In this document: piece by piece, positions 50,024 to 55,652 of the stretch
Layout: every line of letters starts with the position of its first letter
How positions within the stretch are numbered: the stretch's first letter is position 1
NCBI RefSeq assembly: GCF_001544555.2
Contig: NZ_FCOK02000066.1
Span: 1-55,652, forward strand
Direction: 5' to 3'
Source of the DNA: Caballeronia udeis
GTDB lineage: Bacteria; Pseudomonadota; Gammaproteobacteria; Burkholderiales; Burkholderiaceae
DNA: 55,652 nt
The notes under the pieces: generated by a model
The model's database searches: none
What the model was told of the DNA's origin: nothing
The model's input: only the letters and a program-made list of their open reading frames with translations
Made by a program: the position numbers and the translations under genes

Positions 50024-50633
50024 GCCGTCGTTGCCAATCTGACCGGTTGCTGATAACCGGTCGTGTACAAAAGCCTGCCTTTCAAAAAAGGGCGGGCTTT
50101 TGTTGTTGCCGGGCGATTTGGTGTGCGCATTGGTAGTCCCCGACGATCGCCGTTCCGCGCTCATGCACGCGCTCACGCAACCAATTGGGTATTTCGCCCG
50201 AAAGTCGTTCTAGCCCTGACCCTATTCGGACGCTTCCGAGTGACATTGATGCCAGGCATCACAACGAGTTTTCACCCGCAAGCCCGATCCCTGCGCAGCA
50301 CAAAACTTGACATGCCTATCGCTGCCTGAGGGCAAGCTTCGCACGTACAATCGCCAGCCTTTCCCGGGCATACCGAGCGCTCTGAAGTAACAGGATTCTG
50401 CTCAAAGGCAAAGTCTGAAAAAGCCAGCCAAACGTTGAAACAGGCTGGTGCAAATTCTTGCACGTTGACGAACCCGAAGTGCGATTACGATCCGGGATAC
50501 CCGATTATCGGATCCTCTCGTACCGGATCAAGCGGTTATATGAATAAGTTAATAATTTCGGAATGCAAAATAAAAACTGCAACTCGAATCAGCGTGGCTT
50601 GAGGCACTCAGCCGATTACCGAAGGAGAGGACT
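50024..50633 (+). other. Long intergenic region before the molybdenum hydroxylase operon (610 bp)
   Basis: Begins with the NlpC terminator. The rest has no gene I can support. Weak promoter-like pieces occur: TTGACA at 50307-50312 without a matching -10, and TTGACG (50465-50470) with TACGAT (50486-50491) at a short 15-bp spacing. The last ~100 bases are A+T-rich and end in a good AAGGAGAG ribosome site for the next gene. Confidence 0.5.
50069..50104 (+). terminator. Terminator after the NlpC/P60 gene
   Basis: AAAAGCCTGCCTTT (50069-50082) pairs with the complementary AAGGGCGGGCTTTT (50088-50101) with two G-T pairs, then TGTTG. A typical rho-independent hairpin. Confidence 0.85.
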
Positions 50634-53462
50634 ATGAGAGAACTCGACCGATCGCGTCGTGGTTTTCTGAAGGCGAGTGCAATTGCAGGACTGACTGTCA
50701 TTATTGCGCCGCTCGGCAGTCGCGCATTCGCTGCGCTATTTGAAGAGAAAATCCTGACGCCGATTCAGTGGGATACAGCCAGCGGCAGCGCGAAGTTTCG
50801 TATCGACGGAATTGCGAAAGTTACCGGCTCGAAGGTATTTGCGCGCGACGTGCGCGCGGCCGACATGCCGCACTGGCCGAACCAGCAATCGCACGCATTC
50901 ATATTGCGCACGACTCAAGCCGACCGGACGTATGAGGGTTTCGACCTGAGCTTGCTTGGCGATGAGCTTCAGCCGGACCGGGTGGTCACGGCGGCGGAAC
51001 TTGCCCGCGACGGTCTTGCTTTTCCTGCCTTCTATGGCGACGACATGCTGCTGCCGCCGGGCAAGACACCTGCGTATCTTGGCCAAGCGGTGGCCATGCT
51101 CATCTATCACGATTTCGCGCGCTTCCGGTTTGCCAAAGACAAGCTTCAGTTCCGTGATGAAATCATCCGCTACGGCGAGAAGACCGGGCCGCTGGAACGC
51201 GATCCGTGGGGCACGTTCCGTTTTGTGCGTGTGGGTGGATCGACGGCGTATGACGAGGACACGTTCTCGAGCCTGAAGGACACCATGCTGTTCCCAAGCG
51301 CGATGCGCAAGCACGAGCCTGTGTGGGCGGCGGGGCGGCAGGACGGCAAGCTCGACGAGCAAGGCATGTTCCACGCGCAAAGCATGCAGGGCGAACTCAA
51401 TCATCCGCCGGCGGACTGGCTTGTGCTTGAGCGCAACTACAGCACGCAGTCCATCGATACCGCCGCGCTCGAACCCGACAACACGAACTGCTGGTACGAC
51501 GCCGCGACGCAATCGCTGCACATGGTCGTGCCGACGCAAGGGCCGCACGAGGTCGCCGAGAGCGCTGCCGGCATGGCGGCAAAGAGCCGGTTCCCGGTGA
51601 AGAACCTGTTCGTGCATCCGGTCTATACGGTCGGCTACGGATCAAAGGATCACTTCACGGTCCCGTTCTACGGACTGGTCGCGGCCATGTATGGCGACGG
51701 CCGGCCGGTACGTCTTGCATTTGACCGCTATGAGCAATTCCAGACATCGATAAAACGCCATGCATCGAAGATGCGTTATCGAATCGGGATTGATAAGAAA
51801 ACCAACCTTCTGCAGTCGTTCAAGGTCGAGTTCGAGGTCGACGGCGGCGGGCGCTGCAATTTCTCGCCATCGGTGGCCATGGTGGGGGCATCCGCCGCGC
51901 AGTCGATCTACTACTTCCCCAAGAGCGACCTGACGGGCGTGGCGATCGCTTCGCGTGCCATCGACGCCGGCTCGGCCCGCGGCTACGGCACGCTGCAGAC
52001 CATGGCTGCGACCGAAATGCTGATCGATGAAATGGCAACGCAGCTTGGGCTCGACGCGATCGACCTACGGTTGAAGAACGCGTTGCGTTCCGGCATGAAA
52101 AATACCCAGGGCGCGATTCCCGCCGGCGCAATTCGGGGTGATGAAGTGCTGCAGAAGGCCAAGGTTCACCCGCTGTGGACCGGGCGCGCGCGGAAGAAAG
52201 CGGAGTATGAGTTGGCGCATCCGGGCAACCGCTATGGCGTGGGTTTCGCGTGCACGCAGAAGGACTTCGGCACGGGCGCGGAGTCGTCGTTCGCCAAGGT
52301 TGAAATTGCGGCCGACGGCAAGATCACCTTGCATCATACGGGCGCCGAGATTGGGACGGGCGTGTCGACATCGCAAGCTATTGCGTGCGCGAAATGGCTT
52401 GGCAAGCCGGCCGCCGAGGTGCGCATGGCGATTATCGACTGGCCCGAGTTGCCGGTCGTGACCAGCGGCGACCCGTACATGATGTCGCAGGGCGAGCAGG
52501 ACAAGCTGTCGGCGAATCCGCGCTGGTCGCCGGGGTTGATATCGCCCGCGAGTGCGACGAATTCGGCTTTCTACTTCACGCATAGCACGCACGAAGCGGC
52601 ACGCGTGGTCTTCACGCACGGCTTGTGGCCGGCGGCGATGGCGATATGGAGCAGTGGCATAGGCGGCGGTCAGGCGGCGCCGCTCGTCGTGCGTCGTGAA
52701 GAAGCGCGCTGGGTGGAAGGCAAGCTGACGGCGGCAGGTCTGGAACCTTTGCCGCTCGAACAGCTCGCGAGCAAAGCGCATGACCTGGGGCTCGTCACGG
52801 GCGCGGTCGTGCACGTGTTCAATCGATGGCAGTGGAGCGAGGCGGAATTCGACATTGATGGTGTGACAGAGCGTTTGCCCGTCGACGGTCTGTCACTGCT
52901 TCATGGCGCGGGCAAGGCCGGAGCCAGGACAGGCGCTGCGCCCGTCCTGCCTGTCTACCGCGCCCTCGATCGCAAACGCGTGTTCATTGCGCCGGTCAGC
53001 CGTAACAACGCCGCGGTCACCTACTACAGCGCGGTTGGAACACTGGTCGAACTCGCGGTAAACGAAGCCAGCGGCCACGTCAGCCTGCTCTCGCATCACT
53101 CGATCATGGAGTGCGGCAACATGCTGTCGCCGCAACTCGTATCAGGCCAGTTGCAAGGCGGCCTGGCGATGGGCATTGGACACGCGCTGCATGAATACCT
53201 GCCGCTCTACGAAGACGGTCCCGGCAACGGCACCTGGAACTTCAACCGCTATCACCTGCCGCGCGCAAGCGATGTCGCCGTCTGGGCCCAGACCGGCGAA
53301 GTGTTGCCGCCGTTGTCCGAGACCGACCCGCCGAAGGGCATTGCAGAGGTGGTGATGATTCCGGTCGTCGGCGCCATCGTCAACGGTATCGCGCATGCCA
53401 TCGGGCATCGGTTCAATGACTTGCCCGTAACACCGCAAAACATTCAGGAGGCGCTCGCATGA
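50634..53462 (+). CDS. Exported molybdopterin-binding subunit of a xanthine-oxidase-family dehydrogenase (isoquinoline 1-oxidoreductase-like)
   Basis: A 942-residue molybdenum-cofactor subunit with a twin-arginine signal (SRRGFLKASAIAGLTVII), so it is exported folded with its cofactor. Two Mo-binding domains follow; seen are AVAMLIYHDFARFRF, the RGYGTLQTMAATEM-type loop, HHTGAEIGTGVSTSQAIACA and the C-terminal KGIAEVVMIP with the catalytic Glu. Family members hydroxylate N-heterocycles or oxidise aldehydes; the substrate here is unknown. The stop overlaps the [2Fe-2S] subunit start (ATGA). No XdhC-type maturation gene lies alongside. Confidence 0.9.
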   Translation: MRELDRSRRGFLKASAIAGLTVIIAPLGSRAFAALFEEKILTPIQWDTASGSAKFRIDGIAKVTGSKVFARDVRAADMPHWPNQQSHAFILRTTQADRTYEGFDLSLLGDELQPDRVVTAAELARDGLAFPAFYGDDMLLPPGKTPAYLGQAVAMLIYHDFARFRFAKDKLQFRDEIIRYGEKTGPLERDPWGTFRFVRVGGSTAYDEDTFSSLKDTMLFPSAMRKHEPVWAAGRQDGKLDEQGMFHAQSMQGELNHPPADWLVLERNYSTQSIDTAALEPDNTNCWYDAATQSLHMVVPTQGPHEVAESAAGMAAKSRFPVKNLFVHPVYTVGYGSKDHFTVPFYGLVAAMYGDGRPVRLAFDRYEQFQTSIKRHASKMRYRIGIDKKTNLLQSFKVEFEVDGGGRCNFSPSVAMVGASAAQSIYYFPKSDLTGVAIASRAIDAGSARGYGTLQTMAATEMLIDEMATQLGLDAIDLRLKNALRSGMKNTQGAIPAGAIRGDEVLQKAKVHPLWTGRARKKAEYELAHPGNRYGVGFACTQKDFGTGAESSFAKVEIAADGKITLHHTGAEIGTGVSTSQAIACAKWLGKPAAEVRMAIIDWPELPVVTSGDPYMMSQGEQDKLSANPRWSPGLISPASATNSAFYFTHSTHEAARVVFTHGLWPAAMAIWSSGIGGGQAAPLVVRREEARWVEGKLTAAGLEPLPLEQLASKAHDLGLVTGAVVHVFNRWQWSEAEFDIDGVTERLPVDGLSLLHGAGKAGARTGAAPVLPVYRALDRKRVFIAPVSRNNAAVTYYSAVGTLVELAVNEASGHVSLLSHHSIMECGNMLSPQLVSGQLQGGLAMGIGHALHEYLPLYEDGPGNGTWNFNRYHLPRASDVAVWAQTGEVLPPLSETDPPKGIAEVVMIPVVGAIVNGIAHAIGHRFNDLPVTPQNIQEALA

Positions 53463-54064
53463 CCGCTGCCAACCCCACTCCTACGCCGCTCACGCCCCAA
53501 GCCTTGCACCAGCCCCTGATCCGGATGAAGCCCATTTCGCTGACGATCAACGGTACCGCCACGGGTCCGATCCAGACCCCCGACGGGCTCATGATGATCG
53601 ACTTCCTGCATGGGTATGTGGGCCTGACCGGCTCGCGGCTTGGCTGCGGGCAGGGCGTCTGCCACGCGTGCGTGGTGATTCTCGACAAGCCGGACGGGTC
53701 GAGCGAAGAAGTGCGCACGTGTATCACGGGCGCGCATTTCTTCGATGGTAAAAAGGTGCGGACCATTGAAGGCCACGCCAAACGCAACGAGCACGGCGAG
53801 GTGGTGGAACTCTCGCCGGTGCAGCAGAAATTCCTCGAACACTTCAGTTTCCAGTGCGGTTACTGCACGCCGGGATTCGTCAATGCGGCGACGGTGTTGA
53901 TCGAGCGGCTGAAGCGCGAGCCGATTGCCAGGGAATTGGTGGAGCACGAGATCACGAAAGCGCTTGATGATCACATCTGCCGCTGCACCGGCTACGTGCG
54001 CTACTACGAGGCGGTCAGGGACGTTGTGCTGAGTACGCCTGGACTTGTTAAGGATTCCGCATGA
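53459..54064 (+). CDS. [2Fe-2S] iron-sulfur subunit of the same dehydrogenase
   Basis: A 201-residue protein with two cluster domains. The plant-type ferredoxin domain has GSRLGCGQGVCHACVVILDK and VRTC; the C-terminal four-helix domain has CGYCTPGFVNAATVL and HICRCTGYVRYYEAV. Both sets of four Cys are complete. It passes electrons from the Mo site to the cytochrome subunit. It has no signal of its own and is probably exported with the Tat-tagged large subunit. Overlaps both neighbours by 4 bases. Confidence 0.94.
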   Translation: MTAANPTPTPLTPQALHQPLIRMKPISLTINGTATGPIQTPDGLMMIDFLHGYVGLTGSRLGCGQGVCHACVVILDKPDGSSEEVRTCITGAHFFDGKKVRTIEGHAKRNEHGEVVELSPVQQKFLEHFSFQCGYCTPGFVNAATVLIERLKREPIARELVEHEITKALDDHICRCTGYVRYYEAVRDVVLSTPGLVKDSA

Positions 54065-55296
54065 ACCGGGCAATTTCACTTCGCCTCGGCGCGCTTGCGC
54101 TATGCGCCGCCGCATTGTCGGCTTGCAGCGAACGCGCTGATGAACCGGTGGTTTCCACGCATGATTCGGCCGCCGAGCAGATCGCCCGCGGCCGCTATCT
54201 GGCGAAGGCGGCCGATTGCGCCGCCTGTCACACGATTGCCGGCAGCGCACCGTTTGCCGGCGGCGTGAAGCTCGCGTCTCCCTTCGGTACCTTCTATGGT
54301 ACGAACATCACGCCTGACCCGGTGCATGGCATCGGCAAGTGGAGCGCCGCGCACTTCTACAAGACCCTGCACGATGGCGTGGCGCCTGACAAGCAGCTCT
54401 ACCCGGCGATGCCCTACACGTCTTACCGGACGATGTCCCGCGCCGACAGCGATGCCATCTATGCGTACCTGATGGCGCAGAAGCCGGCCGCTGTACCGAA
54501 CCACGAGCCCGATTTGAAGTTCCCGTTCAACGTGCGGGTTGCCGTGATGTTCTGGAACATGCTGTTCCTCAAGGAGACGTTGCCGGATACGTCGGTGGGA
54601 AGCTCGGCTGACTGGAACCGCGGACGCTATCTTGCCAATGCGCTGGGCCACTGCGCCGAGTGCCATACGCCGCGTGGTGCGTTCGGGCAGATGAACGGCG
54701 CGAAGGCGCTGCAGGGTTCGACGCTTGGCCGTGTCGAGCCGCCGGATATCACGCCTGCCGGGCTGGCCGCGCGTGGCTGGACCAGCCCCGACTTGCAGAC
54801 ATTCTTCGCAACGGGAATCAGCCGCCAGGGCCCGGCGTTCGGCGAGATGCATCCGGTGGTGATGCTGAGCACCCAGTACCTGAGCCCGGGCGATTTGCGC
54901 GCGCTGTCAACCTACATGCTCGGCGATGCGCCCCCTCCGCCCACACCGGTGCAACCGGGTTCCGCCGACGCCGCGCAAGTGGCGGCCGGGCGGGCAAGCT
55001 ATGTTGCTGTGTGTGCGGGGTGTCATGGGCGCGAGGGGGAGGGCAAACCTCACGTGGCGGTATCGATGCAAGGGAGTTCGACGCTGCGTCAGGCCGATCC
55101 GCACAACCTGATCGTCGCAATGCTCGATGGCATGGACGCCGCCGAATTCGCGGGCACGGAGAGCATGCAGGCAATGCCGGGATTCGCCGCCACGCTTAGC
55201 GACGACGAACTCGCGAATCTGGCCAACTACCTGCGTTCAGGCTGGGGCGGCCAGCCGGGGGACGTAACCGCAGCGAACGTCAAGGCGTTGCGCTAA
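54061..55296 (+). CDS. Triheme c-type cytochrome subunit
   Basis: A 411-residue exported cytochrome with a lipoprotein-like signal (LSACSER, Cys near 22) and three heme-binding CXXCH motifs: CAACH (~57), CAECH (~199) and CAGCH (~321). Each sits in a typical cytochrome c domain (GRYLAKAADCAACHTIAGS, GRYLANALGHCAECHTPRG, YVAVCAGCHGREGEG). It is the electron acceptor of the molybdenum hydroxylase, linking it to the respiratory chain, the arrangement known for alcohol/aldehyde and nicotinate-type dehydrogenases. Confidence 0.93.
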   Translation: MNRAISLRLGALALCAAALSACSERADEPVVSTHDSAAEQIARGRYLAKAADCAACHTIAGSAPFAGGVKLASPFGTFYGTNITPDPVHGIGKWSAAHFYKTLHDGVAPDKQLYPAMPYTSYRTMSRADSDAIYAYLMAQKPAAVPNHEPDLKFPFNVRVAVMFWNMLFLKETLPDTSVGSSADWNRGRYLANALGHCAECHTPRGAFGQMNGAKALQGSTLGRVEPPDITPAGLAARGWTSPDLQTFFATGISRQGPAFGEMHPVVMLSTQYLSPGDLRALSTYMLGDAPPPPTPVQPGSADAAQVAAGRASYVAVCAGCHGREGEGKPHVAVSMQGSSTLRQADPHNLIVAMLDGMDAAEFAGTESMQAMPGFAATLSDDELANLANYLRSGWGGQPGDVTAANVKALR

Positions 55297-55322
55297 GCCG
55301 CCTGGCTTTGCGAGGGCAGGAA

Positions 55323-55350
55323 GCGCTACCGTCTGATCAAACGGTAGCGC
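55323..55350. terminator. Hairpin between the cytochrome and patatin genes
   Basis: GCGCTACCGT (55323-55332) and ACGGTAGCGC (55341-55350) form a perfect 10-bp stem; the patatin-like gene's stop codon lies inside its 8-base loop. It serves convergent genes and is followed by CTTTC. Confidence 0.72.
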
Positions 55351-55652
55351 CTTTCGCCGCCATTTGCCGTTGCAGTTCCGGCCAGATCTTGGCGACCGCT
55401 TCCTCGCCGGCGAGAATGGCCGCATTGCGCTGGCCGAAGTCGCTGCCGCTCATGGCGGCAAGGTTCGGGCGGATGACGAAGTCGGCGTATTTATCGAGTT
55501 CGTAGGCCTTGATGGTCTGGCCCATGATCGTGAAGGTCTGCATCAGCACGTCGAACGAGCTTTGCGTCAACCCCGTATAGATAGTCCGTCCCGCTTTCAT
55601 CGATACTGATGGCACTGGCAGCGAGCTGCCAGTCGAGGCGGGACATGCACCC
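55337..55652 (-). CDS. Patatin-like phospholipase family protein, C-terminal part (5' end outside window)
   Basis: The frame is open to the window edge; about 104 residues are seen. The sequence FTIMGQTIKAYELDKYADFV, VIRPNLAAMSGSDFGQRNAA and ILAGEEAV matches the C-terminal region of RssA/patatin-like bacterial esterases. The catalytic GXSXG and Asp-Gly motifs would be in the missing N-terminal part. Convergent with the molybdenum hydroxylase operon. Confidence 0.72.
   Translation of the reverse strand, partial: GACPASTGSSLPVPSVSMKAGRTIYTGLTQSSFDVLMQTFTIMGQTIKAYELDKYADFVIRPNLAAMSGSDFGQRNAAILAGEEAVAKIWPELQRQMAAKGATV

Overview
The window is a stretch of chromosome from a Burkholderiaceae bacterium, most likely of the Paraburkholderia/Caballeronia group. 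It is G+C-rich, and the gene order eno-ftsB, trpS-dapA-bamC, suhB-trmJ-cysE-lpxH-ppiB-ppiA-cysS and accA-tilS-lysC-tRNA-Ser is what one expects of core chromosome 1 there. Placement rests on protein resemblance and synteny recalled from the family, not on a search.

Layout. 1-1.9 kb: the end of enolase, FtsB and a convergent lipoprotein behind a shared terminator. 2-3.5 kb: leftward gamma-carbonic-anhydrase-like gene and hslO. 3.9-13.3 kb: a rightward housekeeping run (ferritin-like DUF455 protein, hydrolase, PHP phosphatase, YciO/Sua5, site-2 protease, trpS, methyltransferase, dapA, bamC, metallo-beta-lactamase-fold protein). 13.4-20 kb: Ala-rich lipoprotein, ribosomal-protein hydroxylase, SlyD, a periplasmic phosphoesterase-like protein and mutS. 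20-21.8 kb: a small accessory insertion. 21.8-37.5 kb: DUF883 protein, lplT, suhB, trmJ, cysE, lpxH, two cyclophilins, TPR protein, cysS, alkA, accA, tilS, lysC and tRNA-Ser(GCT). 37.5-42.4 kb: a more variable zone with an XRE regulator and divergent NTF2-like protein, a lone SSB-like protein, a small winged-helix regulator, a membrane protein and two tandem YXWGXW proteins. 42.5-49.2 kb: fabI and a complete yejABEF peptide importer. 49.3-55.6 kb: an NlpC/P60 hydrolase, a three-gene periplasmic molybdenum hydroxylase with cytochrome c, and the end of a patatin-like gene.

The most unusual part is 20.0-21.8 kb. An operon of an unrecognised 254-residue helical protein and a HEPN-domain protein (split by a one-base frameshift in a G run) sits between mutS and a DUF883 gene. 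It is bracketed by two diverged copies of one roughly 220-bp segment: the DUF883 3' end, its terminator and the region leading to mutS. The mutS-side copy still encodes a recognisable but stop-interrupted DUF883 tail. This looks like a mobile or defence-type cargo gained by an event that duplicated the junction, and it is the best candidate for an undescribed system.

Regulatory signals readable directly include a consensus promoter before the NlpC/P60 gene, a good promoter before tRNA-Ser, several bidirectional hairpin terminators, and perfect palindromes in front of the XRE and winged-helix regulators that look like autoregulatory operators.
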